From Streptomyces sp. NP160 (lineage in GTDB: Bacteria > Actinomycetota > Actinomycetes > Actinomycetales > Quadrisphaeraceae): a stretch of 64,000 nucleotides of DNA. Shown here piece after piece: positions 25,962 through 35,245 of this stretch. The notes beneath the pieces were generated by a model. It was not told the origin of the DNA. It did not search any database and saw only the letters and a program-made list of their open reading frames with translations. A program made the translations under genes and the position numbers. Numbering within the stretch: position 1 is the first letter of the stretch; each line of letters opens with the position of its first letter. Where the stretch lies: positions 1 to 64,000 of the forward strand of contig NZ_VDMJ01000050.1 in assembly GCF_006335115.1 (NCBI RefSeq), read 5' to 3'.

Positions 25962-27050
25962 TCAGAGCGCGTCGAGGCGGTGCTCGACCAGCGCCTCGCG
26001 GACCTCGCGGGTGAAGCGCCGCTCCTCGTCGCGGATGACCGCGCGGTAGGGGTCCTGCATCGCCCGCGCCTCTGCCGGCGCCGCGAGCACGCGGCGCAGC
26101 ACGCGGGCCGCGTTGCCGACGAAGTCGCCCTCGGGAGAGACCTTGTGCTCCCAGGGCAGCGGCACGTCGGCGTGGAAGGCTCCCGAGCCGCGGCGCGCGA
26201 CCACCGTGACGGCTCCGCACAGGGCGGCCTCGCGGGGCATGCGGTCCTTGCCGGGGTGGTAGCCGAGGTCGAGGTAGACCAGGCTGCGGCGCAGCTCGGC
26301 GACCAGCTGCTCGCGGGTCATGCCCTCCAGGGCGACGAACTCCACCTCCGGCACCCTCAGCCTCAGCGCCTCGACGGCCTCGCGGGCCTTGGCGGGGTTG
26401 TAGGTGACGGTGCTGCGGCCGCCCGGCGGGTCGGTGTCGTCGAGGCCGTCCAGCGGGGTCCAGTCACCGACCACCGTGGCCAGCACGTCGGCGCGGGCGT
26501 ACAGGTAGGCGCGGGCGTACTCGGACTGCGCGAGGTGCCTGACCGTGGCCAGCTGGCGGTAGTCGCCGCGCAGGTGCAGGGCGGCGTGCCGCGCCGCGGC
26601 CTTCGCGCGCCAGCGCAGCGACGGCTCGACCAGCCGGCCGTCGGGCGACCACAGGTCGTGGCGGCGGCGGTGCTCGCGCCACGGCGTGGCCATGTCGATG
26701 CTGAGCCACCAGCAGTAGGTCTGGGCGTGCCGGTAGCGCGCCAGCTGCCGCAGCGCCTTCTCCGGGGCGATGACCACCGACCCGGGGACGTCGGCGACCC
26801 GGGCCGCCTCCGGTGCGTCGTAGTGCCCGTAGGCCGGGTGGCGGGGGACGTCCTCGGTGCCGGGCTCGGGCACCAGGCTGGCGTCAGCGCCCAGGCCGCG
26901 CAGGGTGTGGACGAGCTGGTGGAGCGCCTCGGGGCCTCCGGAGCGGAAGCCGCGGGGGTACAGGACGTGGAAGACCTCACCGGAGGTGGAGGCCGCTGAC
27001 CGCGCCTGGTGCTGGTGCGCGGCGGCTGGCTGGCTGGTGGGACGGGCCAT
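25962..27050 (-). CDS. Putative GT-B fold glycosyltransferase, family uncertain
   Basis: The 362-residue protein is not a confident member of a named GT family. It starts like GT-B transferases (VFHVLYPRGFRSGGPEALHQL) and ends with YLDLGYHPGKDRMPREAALCG, which resembles the donor-site helix region. A central segment is rich in Trp, Arg and His (YCWWLSIDMATPWREHRRRH). ATG 27050 is preceded by GAGGAGCC. It is divergently transcribed from the anchored GH16 gene, with 117 bp between the starts, and is followed by the flippase. A sugar-transfer role in the same pathway is inferred. Confidence 0.65.
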   Translation of the reverse strand: MARPTSQPAAAHQHQARSAASTSGEVFHVLYPRGFRSGGPEALHQLVHTLRGLGADASLVPEPGTEDVPRHPAYGHYDAPEAARVADVPGSVVIAPEKALRQLARYRHAQTYCWWLSIDMATPWREHRRRHDLWSPDGRLVEPSLRWRAKAAARHAALHLRGDYRQLATVRHLAQSEYARAYLYARADVLATVVGDWTPLDGLDDTDPPGGRSTVTYNPAKAREAVEALRLRVPEVEFVALEGMTREQLVAELRRSLVYLDLGYHPGKDRMPREAALCGAVTVVARRGSGAFHADVPLPWEHKVSPEGDFVGNAARVLRRVLAAPAEARAMQDPYRAVIRDEERRFTREVREALVEHRLDAL

Positions 27051-27167
27051 GGCTCCTCGTCGTCAGGTCCGAGGCGGACGCGCCCGCGTGAGGCTATCCC
27101 AGCCCCGGACGGCCGGGGCGGGGTCTCGACCGTCCGCACGCCCGGAGAGCGGTGCGAGGATCGCGCG

Positions 27168-29267
27168 GTGGTTCCCCCCACCCCCCGCCGGCCCCGTGCG
27201 TCCCGCCGGCGCCGGCGTCGCCGCGACCTGATCGGGCTCCTGGCCGTCGTGGTGGTCGGTCTGCTGGTGGTGGCGCTGGTGGTCCACGAGCGTCGCGGGG
27301 CCTCGACGGCGGAGGGCGTCACCGCGTCGTCGACCGCTCCCGGCTTCAGCGCTGCAGCCCTGCTCGACGGTGACGGCGCGGACCCCGTGTGGCGCAGCGA
27401 CGGGAGCACCACGGGCACGTCGCTGACGCTCGCCTTCGGGGCGGCGACCACCGTCGACCGGCTGGTCCTGACCACCCCTGACTCCGCGGACCGCATGACC
27501 CAGGGGCACCTGCTCTTCAGCGACGGCTCGGCGCTCCTGGTGACGCCCGGGATCGGCGAGACGACGGTGACCTTCACCCCGCGCACGGTCGAGCAGGCCG
27601 TGCTCACGGTCGACGCCGTGGCCGACGACGCCTCGGCCGTGGAGCTGGCGGGTCTGCGCGTGGACGCCGGAGGGCACGACGCCGCAGGCGCCGCCCCGAG
27701 GGGCGACGTGGCCGGCGACGCGACCGTGACGGCGTCGAGCACCGGCTCCGGTGACGCGGCCGCCCTGGTGGGCCTCAGCGACGACCAGCTCGGTGACGCC
27801 CGGGGCTGGGCCTCCGCCACGGGTGACGCCGAGCCCTCCGTCACCCTCACCTGGCAGCGGCCGCTGGAGCTCTCCAGCGTGCGCCTGTACGGGCCGGCCG
27901 GCACCGGTGGCGGCTCCCGCGAGGGACGGCTGGAGTTCTCCGACGGCTCGCAGGTGCCCTTCGCCGCGGTGCTCGACGCGGGTGACGCACCCACCACCGT
28001 CGCCTTCATGCCCCGGGTCGCGGACTCGGTGCGCGTGGTGCTCGAGGCGGCCGACGAGGGCGACTCCCCCGGGCTGCGGGGGGTGCAGGTGCGCGCCCGC
28101 GGGTCGGCGCCCCCCACGGTCGCGGGTGAGACCGAGCAGGCAGGGACCAGCGGCTCTGCAGCGAGCAGCTCCCCGGCGCCCGCCGCCTGCGACGCCAGCA
28201 CGCCGGTCGGCGACGTGCCCACCCAGGCGTCCCAGCGCCGGCTGGTCTGCCCGGCGCCGGGGACCTCCGGCGGGGCCCGGCCGACGGTGGTCGTCGCCGC
28301 TCCCCCGGGCACCGAGCTCACCGCCACGTCCAGCACCGCGGCCACCACGGCCGCCGGGGAGCGCGAGGAGCCCGTCGTGGCCACGGCCACGAGCGACGCC
28401 TCCGGCAGGGCCGTGCTGGAGGTGCAGCAGCCCCTGCCGGCGGGTCCGGTCAACCTGCGCGTCGACGGCGCGGGAGACCCGCTGTGGGTGCAGCTGGTGG
28501 TGGCGGGCTCGACCGCGCCCGGACCGGCCTCGTTCGCGCCTCCCGGCCTGTCCCTCGTCTACGAGGACGACTTCGACGCCCCCCTCTCGCTGAGCGAGAC
28601 CGGACGGGACTCCCGCTACACCGCGCAGCGGCCGACGGCGAAGGGCGGTGAGGGCTACGGCGAGGCCGCCTTCGGCGAGGAGGCGCTGCAGGCGGACACG
28701 GCCCAGACCGGCGACGGGCTGCTGCACCTGCGCACCGAGGACGCCGCCGGCGGCGCGGTCGGCGCCATGCTGTCCAGCGCCACCTACGGCGGGGCGGGCT
28801 TCTCGGCCCAGTACGCCTACTTCGAGACGCGGGCGCTGGGCGCTCCCGGGCTCGGCACCTGGCCGGCCTTCTGGATGCTCACCACGCCCGCCCTGGCCGA
28901 GGAGGGCCGCGACAACGCCGAGGTCGACGCCTTCGAGATGTACGGCCACGACACCACCGGGCTGTGCAACTCCACCCACGACTACCGCGGCGGCCAGAAC
29001 GCGGACAAGCAGATCGACTGCAACCCGATGGCCTCCGGGGACGACTGGGCGATGCAGTGGCACACCTACGGGGCGCGCGTGCTGCCCGACGTCGTCGTCT
29101 TCACCACCGACGGCGTCGAGACCGCGCGCATCCCGCGCCCGGAGGCCGGGGACGAGCCCTTCTTCTTCATGCTGACCCTCGCCCGCGGCGGCGGCTGGCC
29201 GGTGGACCTGTCCGGCACCGGCGACGTGGCCGACATGTACGTGGACTGGGTCCGCGTCTACACGTGA
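27168..29267 (+). CDS. Membrane-anchored GH16 glycoside hydrolase
   Basis: The 699-residue protein begins with an Arg-rich cytoplasmic stretch and a single N-terminal helix (LIGLLAVVVVGLLVVALVV) without a clear cleavage site, so it is probably a type II membrane protein. Two galactose-binding-like modules follow, each with a FSDGS motif (about 45-170 and 185-320), then a Ser/Pro/Ala linker, an Ig-like region and GH16 (about 450-699). The catalytic motif is EVDAFE; GLGTWPAFWML and VDWVRVYT match the secreted paralogue at 17080. The anchor would hold the enzyme at the outer membrane face where the polymer emerges. GTG 27168 has GAGGA upstream. Confidence 0.88.
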   Translation: MVPPTPRRPRASRRRRRRRDLIGLLAVVVVGLLVVALVVHERRGASTAEGVTASSTAPGFSAAALLDGDGADPVWRSDGSTTGTSLTLAFGAATTVDRLVLTTPDSADRMTQGHLLFSDGSALLVTPGIGETTVTFTPRTVEQAVLTVDAVADDASAVELAGLRVDAGGHDAAGAAPRGDVAGDATVTASSTGSGDAAALVGLSDDQLGDARGWASATGDAEPSVTLTWQRPLELSSVRLYGPAGTGGGSREGRLEFSDGSQVPFAAVLDAGDAPTTVAFMPRVADSVRVVLEAADEGDSPGLRGVQVRARGSAPPTVAGETEQAGTSGSAASSSPAPAACDASTPVGDVPTQASQRRLVCPAPGTSGGARPTVVVAAPPGTELTATSSTAATTAAGEREEPVVATATSDASGRAVLEVQQPLPAGPVNLRVDGAGDPLWVQLVVAGSTAPGPASFAPPGLSLVYEDDFDAPLSLSETGRDSRYTAQRPTAKGGEGYGEAAFGEEALQADTAQTGDGLLHLRTEDAAGGAVGAMLSSATYGGAGFSAQYAYFETRALGAPGLGTWPAFWMLTTPALAEEGRDNAEVDAFEMYGHDTTGLCNSTHDYRGGQNADKQIDCNPMASGDDWAMQWHTYGARVLPDVVVFTTDGVETARIPRPEAGDEPFFFMLTLARGGGWPVDLSGTGDVADMYVDWVRVYT

Positions 29268-29297
29268 GCCCACCCCGACGGGCTACCGTCGCTGCTC

Positions 29298-30677
29298 GTG
29301 ACCCTCCAGGACTTCCTGCGCGAGCTGAGGCACAGCTGGTGGATCGTCGCGCTCGGCGTCGCGCTGGGGGGGCTGCTGGGAGCGGTGCTGGCCACCTCCC
29401 AGACCCCGACCTACCAGTCCTCCGCGTCGCTGTTCGTGACGACGGCGGGGGCGGGGGCCTCGGACGCCCGGGCGGCGGACAACTCCTTCGTGCAGTCCCG
29501 CGTCACGACCTACGCCAGCCTGGGCACCCAGTCCTCGGTCCTCGAGCAGGCAGCGGCATCGCTCGACGGGGTCAGCGTCGAGCAGCTCCGCAGGGAGGTC
29601 ACCTCCTCGGCCAGGGAGGGCCAGAACCTCATCGACGTCAGCGCCTCAGCGGACTCCGCGGACCAGGCGGCGGCCGAGGCCAACGCTGTGGCGCAGGCGC
29701 TCGCCACCACCGTCAACCAGCTCGAGGCGCCGTCCGGGTCGGCGGCGGGCACGGAGTCCGAGGTGGTGCTGCGCGTCACCCAGGAGGCGACCGCGCCGGC
29801 AGAGCCGGTCTCCCCCAACGTGCCCAGGACCGTGCTGGTCACCCTGCTCGTGGGGCTCGCCGCGGGGATCGGGGTCATGGTGCTCGCGGCTGCGGCCAGC
29901 GGGCGGCTGCGCGGCCCGCGCGACGTCGCGAGCATCACCGGCATCGTGCCCACGTCGGTGCCGGAGGCGCGGGGCGAGCGGCAGCGCGAGGCCTACCGCG
30001 CGCTGCGCTCGGCGCTGCGCCACAGCCTCGGGGCTCGCGGCTCGGTGGCCATCGCGCCGGTGCAGCCGGGCACCAGCGGGCGCGAGCTGGCCGAGGAGCT
30101 GGCCCAGGCGCTCGGGGAGGTGGGCAGCACCTCGCTGCTGATCGACGCCGACTTCCGCTCCGACCGGGGCCGCGGGCGCCGCAAGGACACCGGTCAGGCC
30201 AACCCCTCCCGCGGCCTCGCCCAGGTGCTGGCTGGGGAGGAGGCGCTCGACCAGGTGGTGACCGCCGGCGGACACCCCAACACCTGGCTGCTGCCCGCCG
30301 GGACGTTCGTGGAGTCGTCGGCGCAGCTGCTCAGCAGCGACAACATGACGCGGATCCTCGAGCACGTCACGCGCGACTTCGACTACGTCCTGGTCCTCGC
30401 CCCGCCGATGCTGCAGCGCTCGGAGGCCGCGGTGCTGGCGGCGCAGGCCCACGCGACGGTGCTGCGCATGGACGCCCGCGCGGTGCGACGCCCTGACCTG
30501 CTCTTCGCCCTGGAGAGCCTGCACGCGGTCGGCGTCACCTCAATCAACCTCGTGCTCGAGGGCGTCTCCAAGCTGGACATGCAGCCAGCGCGGGTGCGCT
30601 ACACGGCCCAGGTCACCCCCGACGCCCTGCTGCTCCCGCGCTACGGCGGCGCCCCGGTCGACGCCGACCAGCGCTGA
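29298..30677 (+). CDS. Wzz-type chain-length regulator fused to a degenerate BY-kinase domain
   Basis: The 459-residue protein has a Wzz domain: a first helix (WWIVALGVALGGLLGAVLA), an external loop and a second helix near residues 178-200 (TVLVTLLVGLAAGIGVMVLAA) with the usual preceding Pro. The cytoplasmic half resembles BY-kinases: REAYRALRSALRHSLG and a Walker A'-like LLIDADFR are clear. The Walker A position reads APVQPGTSGRE without the GKT/GKS lysine, the Walker B region is VLVLAPP, and there is no C-terminal tyrosine cluster. It may set chain length without kinase activity. It starts 30 bp after the anchored GH16 gene and ends in a TGATG overlap. Confidence 0.85.
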   Translation: MTLQDFLRELRHSWWIVALGVALGGLLGAVLATSQTPTYQSSASLFVTTAGAGASDARAADNSFVQSRVTTYASLGTQSSVLEQAAASLDGVSVEQLRREVTSSAREGQNLIDVSASADSADQAAAEANAVAQALATTVNQLEAPSGSAAGTESEVVLRVTQEATAPAEPVSPNVPRTVLVTLLVGLAAGIGVMVLAAAASGRLRGPRDVASITGIVPTSVPEARGERQREAYRALRSALRHSLGARGSVAIAPVQPGTSGRELAEELAQALGEVGSTSLLIDADFRSDRGRGRRKDTGQANPSRGLAQVLAGEEALDQVVTAGGHPNTWLLPAGTFVESSAQLLSSDNMTRILEHVTRDFDYVLVLAPPMLQRSEAAVLAAQAHATVLRMDARAVRRPDLLFALESLHAVGVTSINLVLEGVSKLDMQPARVRYTAQVTPDALLLPRYGGAPVDADQR

Positions 30678-32032
30678 TGGTGGACGACGCGGACGGGAGC
30701 CTCTCGGTGGACGCCGACGTCCTCGTGCTCGGAGCCGGGATCAGCGGCCTCGTGTCCGCGTCGGTGCTGCTGGGTCAGGGAGCCGGCCGCGTCGTCGTCG
30801 TCGACGGCTACCCGCACGTCGGGGGCAACCACCTCGACGCGCACCTGGGCCCGTACACCTTCGACATCGGCAGCCTGGTCTTCCAGGACGACTCCCCGCT
30901 GCTCGCCCACTTCCCCGACCTGCTCCCCCGCTACGTGCCGATCGAGCCGACGTGGGAGCGGCTGAACCCGCAGGGCCGGGTGACGGCCTACCCGTTCTCC
31001 GTCACCGACGACCTGCTCGCGGCAGGTCCGCTCGAGCTGGCCCGGCTGCTCGGGTCGGCGCTGGTGTCCCGGCTGCGCCGCCGCCCGCAGCACACCGCGC
31101 GCGACTTCGCCGAGCACTGGCTGGGGCCGCGGTTCGTGCACCGCTCGGGGCTCGACACGTACATGGAGCGGTTCTGCGGCGTGCCCACCGAGCAGATCGA
31201 CCTCGAGTTCGCGCACAAGCGCATGATGTGGATCCCCAAGAACGCCAGCGCGGGCGAGCTGACCCGCAAGGTCACCGACCTCGTGCGGGCGCGGCTCGGG
31301 CGCCCGCGACCGCAGCCCGCGCCGGAGAACCAGCAGCTGGCGCGCCCGCGTGAAGGCTTCGCCCACCTCTACGAGCCGGCCGTCGCCTCGCTGGAGGCGA
31401 AGGGCACGCGCTTCGTGCTGGGGGCGGAGCTGCAGCGGCTGGAGCGCGACGGCGAGGGCTTCGTGCTGAGCACCAGCGGAGGCGAGGTGAGGGCGTCCCG
31501 GGTGGTCTCGACGGTGCCCGTCGACGTCGCGCTGGACCTGTGCGGCCTGCGCGAGGCGGGCGAGGAGCCGCTGCCCGTGGTGCGCCTGGTCAGCCTCTAC
31601 TACAGCTTCTCGGGGCGACGCGGCCACGACGCCCCGGTGCTCTACAACTTCTCCCACGAGGGCACGTGGAAGCGCCTGACCACGTACTCCGACTTCTACG
31701 GCCCGGCCGAGGGGCGGGAGTTCCTCGGGGTGGAGGTGGTCTCCAGCCGCGGCGGCCAGAGCGTGGAGGACGCGGCGGCGGACTTCCGGCGCCACACCGC
31801 GGCCAACGGGCTGTTCGAGGGCGACCTGCGCCTGGAGGGCAGCCACGTGCTCGACCACGCCTACCCCATCTACACCCGGGGCAGCGCCGCTCGCGCCCGA
31901 GCGGCGATGGCGCGCCTGGAGGCGTGGGGCGTGGAGTCGCTGGGCCGGCAGGGCGCCTTCGAGTACCAGCCGACCGCGCGCCACTCCACCGTGGAGGCGG
32001 AGGCGTTCCTGGCCCGCGACCCGAGCTCGTGA
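30677..32032 (+). CDS. FAD-dependent oxidoreductase (amine-oxidase/UGM-like fold)
   Basis: The 451-residue protein has an FAD-binding dinucleotide motif GAGISG at residues 19-24 and GGNH after the first beta-alpha-beta unit, followed by YTFDIGSLVFQ. The C-terminal GRQGAFEYQPTARHS corresponds to the second FAD contact in protoporphyrinogen-oxidase and UDP-galactopyranose-mutase-like flavoproteins. Such proteins occur in polysaccharide loci, but neither the mutase active site nor a substrate can be confirmed by eye. ATG 30677 overlaps the preceding stop by one base, and its own stop overlaps the next start. Confidence 0.75.
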   Translation: MVDDADGSLSVDADVLVLGAGISGLVSASVLLGQGAGRVVVVDGYPHVGGNHLDAHLGPYTFDIGSLVFQDDSPLLAHFPDLLPRYVPIEPTWERLNPQGRVTAYPFSVTDDLLAAGPLELARLLGSALVSRLRRRPQHTARDFAEHWLGPRFVHRSGLDTYMERFCGVPTEQIDLEFAHKRMMWIPKNASAGELTRKVTDLVRARLGRPRPQPAPENQQLARPREGFAHLYEPAVASLEAKGTRFVLGAELQRLERDGEGFVLSTSGGEVRASRVVSTVPVDVALDLCGLREAGEEPLPVVRLVSLYYSFSGRRGHDAPVLYNFSHEGTWKRLTTYSDFYGPAEGREFLGVEVVSSRGGQSVEDAAADFRRHTAANGLFEGDLRLEGSHVLDHAYPIYTRGSAARARAAMARLEAWGVESLGRQGAFEYQPTARHSTVEAEAFLARDPSS

Positions 32033-33129
32033 CCCGCCGCACCACGTGGCTGCTCATGGCGAGCCACGTCCCCGCCAGCGGTCGGCTCGGCGGCATCGTG
32101 AGGTACACCGTCGAGCTGGCGCGGGCGCTGGCGGAGCGGGACGACGTCGAGGTGCACCTGCTGACCTCGCCGGCCGCCGCCGACCACCTCGCGCCGCTGG
32201 TGGGAGGCACCGGGCGCGTGCACACGACACCGGCCTGGGCGGACCCGGTGCTGCCGGCGTTCGAGCGCTGGCTGCTGGGGAGCCGGCTCGGTGACCGCTT
32301 CGACGTGGTGCAGGGCGTGAAGCACCTGCTGCCCCGGGGCGCGCGGGCCCGCACCGTGCTGACGGTGCACGACATGATCCTCGCCGACCGCCCGCGGGAC
32401 TTCCCGCTGGCCAAGCGCGTGCTGCTGCAGCGGCCGTACGCCGCGTCGATCCGGCAGGCGGACGCGCTGGTCTGCGTCTCGCAGGCCACGCGCGCGGCGC
32501 TGCTGGTGCACCACCCGCAGGTGGTGGGGCGCACGGCCGTGGTGCTGTCGGCCACCAGCCCGCAGCTGCTGGGCGCCGTCCCGGAGCCGGTGGAGGCGCT
32601 GGTGGGCCGGCGCTTCGGCCTGGTGGTGGGTGACTCCTCCCCTCGCAAGAACCTCGCGACGGCGGTCTCCGCGTGGGCGCGCCTCGTGGACGGGCCGGAG
32701 CACGCCGACGCCGCCCTGGCGCTGGTGGGCCCCCCGCCCTGGGGCGAGGAGGCGTACGGCCCCGACCACGCGCGACTGGTGGCGTCGGGGCACCTGGTGC
32801 AGCTGCAGGGCGTCGACGACGCCGCCCTGAAGTGGTGCTACGAGCACGCTGCCGTGGTGCTGGCGCCGAGCCTGGTGGAGGGCTACGGCCTGCCGGCGCA
32901 GGAGGCCCTCGACCTGGGGGCGCCGCTGGTCACCTCGCTCGACCCGGCGCTGGTGGAGGTCAGCGCCGGGGCCGCCACCCACGTGGACGCCCGCGACGTG
33001 GCCGGCTGGGCTGGCGCTGCCGCCGAGCGGCTGGCCGCCGGGGCCGCCCGCCCGCGGCCCGCGCAGCACCCGCGCACGTGGCACGACGTGGCGGACGACA
33101 CGGTGCGGGCGGTGCTCGGCACCCCCTGA
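32029..33129 (+). CDS. Family 4 glycosyltransferase
   Basis: The 366-residue GT-B protein starts at GTG 32029, overlapping the flavoprotein stop (GTGA). It has the N-terminal GGIVRYTVELARAL loop, the hinge region FGLVVGDSSPRKNLATAV and the EX7E-type motif VEGYGLPAQEALDLGAPLV. This is a typical mannosyl- or rhamnosyl-type transferase of exopolysaccharide synthesis; donor unknown. It completes a tight Wzz, flavoprotein, GT4 operon. Confidence 0.9.
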   Translation: MTRRTTWLLMASHVPASGRLGGIVRYTVELARALAERDDVEVHLLTSPAAADHLAPLVGGTGRVHTTPAWADPVLPAFERWLLGSRLGDRFDVVQGVKHLLPRGARARTVLTVHDMILADRPRDFPLAKRVLLQRPYAASIRQADALVCVSQATRAALLVHHPQVVGRTAVVLSATSPQLLGAVPEPVEALVGRRFGLVVGDSSPRKNLATAVSAWARLVDGPEHADAALALVGPPPWGEEAYGPDHARLVASGHLVQLQGVDDAALKWCYEHAAVVLAPSLVEGYGLPAQEALDLGAPLVTSLDPALVEVSAGAATHVDARDVAGWAGAAAERLAAGAARPRPAQHPRTWHDVADDTVRAVLGTP

Positions 33130-33256
33130 TCGCCGATCCGCCGGATCCGCCTCACGCGCCGGGGATGCCCGGTATGGTCCGTTTCGAGCGCTGCGCAGCG
33201 GGCAGCGTCCGTCCGCGAGGACGCTTCCCCGTGCGAGGTGTGCCCTGTCCCGCGAC

Positions 33257-34450
33257 GTGCGCGTGAGCATCGTCCACGAGCGCTTCACCGAGTTCGCGGG
33301 CTCGGAGGCGGTGGTCGAGGCGATGGCCCGCCGCTGGCCGCAGGCGCTGCTGCACGCACCGGTGGCCCGGCGCGGCGTGCTCCCGGGAGACCTCGAGCCG
33401 CGGGTGCGGGCCACCCGGCTGAGCCGCCTGCTGCGCGGCCCGGGCTACGCGCACCTCCTGCCGGCGCTGCCGCTGGCCATGCGCTCGCTGCGGCTGCCCG
33501 ACGCCGACGTCGTCGTCGCCTCCCACCACGCCTTCGCCACGCAGGTGGCCATGACGTCGGCGGCGCCGGTGGTGGCGTACGTCCACTCCCCCGCCCGCTG
33601 GGTGTGGGAGGCGTCGATGCGGCGCGGGGAGGGCACCGGCCTGCTCGGAGGCGGGGGCGTGGGGGCGGCCGGGCTGGCGGCGTTCTCGACGGCGTTCAAG
33701 CCGTTCGACGTGGCGGCCGCGCAGCGGGTGCACACGCTGGTGGCCAACTCCACGTGCGTGGCGGAGCGGATCCGGCGCTGGTGGGGCCGCGAGGCGCAGG
33801 TGGTGGCCCCTCCCGTGAACACCGGCTTCTACGCGCCCGACGCCCGGACGCCCCGGGAGGACTTCTTCCTGCTGGCCGGCCGCCTGGTGCCCTACAAGAG
33901 GCCCGACCTCGCCGTGAAGGCGGCCGCCCGGGCGGGCGTGCGGCTGGTGGTGGCCGGCGAGGGCCGGTTCCTGCGGCAGGTGGAGGGTCTGGCCGGGCCG
34001 CGCACCACGTTCCTGGGGCGGGTGAGCGACGTCGAGCTGCGCGACCTGTTCCGGCGCTGCCGGGCGCTGCTCATGCCCGGCGTGGAGGACTTCGGCATCG
34101 TGCCGGTGGAGGCCATGGCGTGCGGCGCACCTGTCGTCGCCCTCGCCGAGGGCGGTGCGCTGGACACGGTGGTGCCGGGCGTGTCGGGGCAGCTGGTCCC
34201 CGCAGTGCCGCGCGAGCTGGAGGTCGACGCGTGGGCCGAGGCGCTGCTCGCCTTCGACGCCCCGGCCTTCGACCCCGACCGCGTCCGGGCGCACGCCGGG
34301 ACGTTCTCGCGGGCGAGCTTCGCCGACGCGATGGCCGCGGTGGTCGACCGCGTGGCCCACGGCTCGGCGCTCCCCCAACAGGCCGCTTCCCCGTCGATCG
34401 ACCTCAGGGACAGCGCGCCCGCGGCGGCCCGTCACACCTCCTGGTCCTGA
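33257..34450 (+). CDS. Family 4 glycosyltransferase
   Basis: The 397-residue protein begins VRVSIVHERFTEFAGSEAVV and includes YVHSPARWVWEASMRRG, FLLAGRLVPYKRPDLAV, and a late VEDFGIVPVEAMACGAPVVA segment holding the EX7E-type donor site. This is the pattern of GT4 mannosyltransferases. It follows the previous operon after 127 bp and may be part of it. The ribosome site before GTG 33257 is weak, so the exact start is uncertain by several codons. Confidence 0.87.
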   Translation: MRVSIVHERFTEFAGSEAVVEAMARRWPQALLHAPVARRGVLPGDLEPRVRATRLSRLLRGPGYAHLLPALPLAMRSLRLPDADVVVASHHAFATQVAMTSAAPVVAYVHSPARWVWEASMRRGEGTGLLGGGGVGAAGLAAFSTAFKPFDVAAAQRVHTLVANSTCVAERIRRWWGREAQVVAPPVNTGFYAPDARTPREDFFLLAGRLVPYKRPDLAVKAAARAGVRLVVAGEGRFLRQVEGLAGPRTTFLGRVSDVELRDLFRRCRALLMPGVEDFGIVPVEAMACGAPVVALAEGGALDTVVPGVSGQLVPAVPRELEVDAWAEALLAFDAPAFDPDRVRAHAGTFSRASFADAMAAVVDRVAHGSALPQQAASPSIDLRDSAPAAARHTSWS

Positions 34451-34479
34451 GCGCTCGGCCGCAGACCGCGCGGCGCTCT

Positions 34480-34683
34480 TCAGGAGGCCGAGCGCTGGGC
34501 CTGGCGGCTGACCGGCCGGACAGGGAGGCGGACGACGGCGGGCACGAGCGCCCCGCCCTGCTGCAGCCCGCCGGCGGCTCGCTCCCCGTGCTCGGCGCGG
34601 GTGAGGACGCGCCCCACGAGCAGCGCGAAGGCCGAGGCTGCGCCGGTCCAGGCGAGCAGCGAGACCACGATCCAGGTGTCCAC
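34480..34683 (-). CDS. Small single-pass membrane protein (paralogue 1)
   Basis: The 67-residue product begins VDTWIVVSLLAWTGAASAFALLVGRVL, one transmembrane helix, followed by a basic Gln/Arg-rich tail. It closely resembles the starts of the small proteins at 34768-34965 and 37204-37437 (pattern AW then xALLxG). The start is GTG 34683; no good ribosome site is seen. Its function is unknown. Conservation between three copies argues that it is a real gene. Confidence 0.6.
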   Translation of the reverse strand: MDTWIVVSLLAWTGAASAFALLVGRVLTRAEHGERAAGGLQQGGALVPAVVRLPVRPVSRQAQRSAS

Positions 34684-34767
34684 GGGTCATGTCTAGGCGC
34701 TGGGCCCGTGCGCGTCATGAGCCCCGGGTGGGAGCCGGCTGGGAGTCGCTCAGCCCGTGGGCGGAGC

Positions 34768-34965
34768 TCAGGCGGCCTCGCGGCGGGAGCCGTGGGCGGC
34801 CGGAGCGGCAGAGGGCACCGCGTGCAGGTACCTCAGGTCCCGCACCTCACGGTGACCGTGGCGCCAGCGGTCGCTCTTGCCGGAGACGGCCAGGGACCGT
34901 CCCAGCAGCAGCGCCGCGGCGCAGGCGACGACGACCCACGCAGCGACCAGGGCAACGATGACCAT
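34768..34965 (-). CDS. Small single-pass membrane protein (paralogue 2)
   Basis: The 65-residue product starts at ATG 34965, with GTGAGG just upstream. It opens with the helix MVIVALVAAWVVVACAAALL followed by LGRSLAVSGKSDR and a His/Arg-containing tail. It shares the AW...AALLLG core with paralogues 1 and 3. It lies 84 bp upstream of paralogue 1 on the same strand and the pair may be cotranscribed. The function is unknown. Confidence 0.62.
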   Translation of the reverse strand: MVIVALVAAWVVVACAAALLLGRSLAVSGKSDRWRHGHREVRDLRYLHAVPSAAPAAHGSRREAA

Positions 34966-35245
34966 GCCTCACTGTGTACCCACCGATGGTGGTGATCAAC
35001 CGCGCCGCGCCGCCACGATCGCGACACGCCGCACCGGCACCTGGAGCTCTCACCCTGGTGAGCAGGCCCTTCGCGGGGTCTCGGCCGGTTCGCCCCACCT
35101 CGTCCCCCATCGTGCGCGCCCCCGGCGGCCAGGGCACGTCCCACCGCGGGTGACGCGATGCCCCGACACGCCGGCGGCCGCCGTCGCCGGGCCCCTACAG
35201 TCCCCCGGGGTGCGCCGGGCGTGCGCACACGTCTGGAGGCCCCCG

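Noticed and set aside
23017-26049. A plus-strand open frame of about 1,010 codons opposite the polymerase and flippase genes.
   Set aside because: Its composition is the usual antisense pattern of high-GC genes, and the opposing frames encode clear membrane proteins and a GT4 enzyme.
27102-27119. A 7-bp GC-rich stem between the divergent transferase and anchored GH16 genes, considered as an operator or terminator.
   Set aside because: A stem this short and GC-rich is expected by chance in this DNA, and it lies between divergent starts where no terminator is needed.
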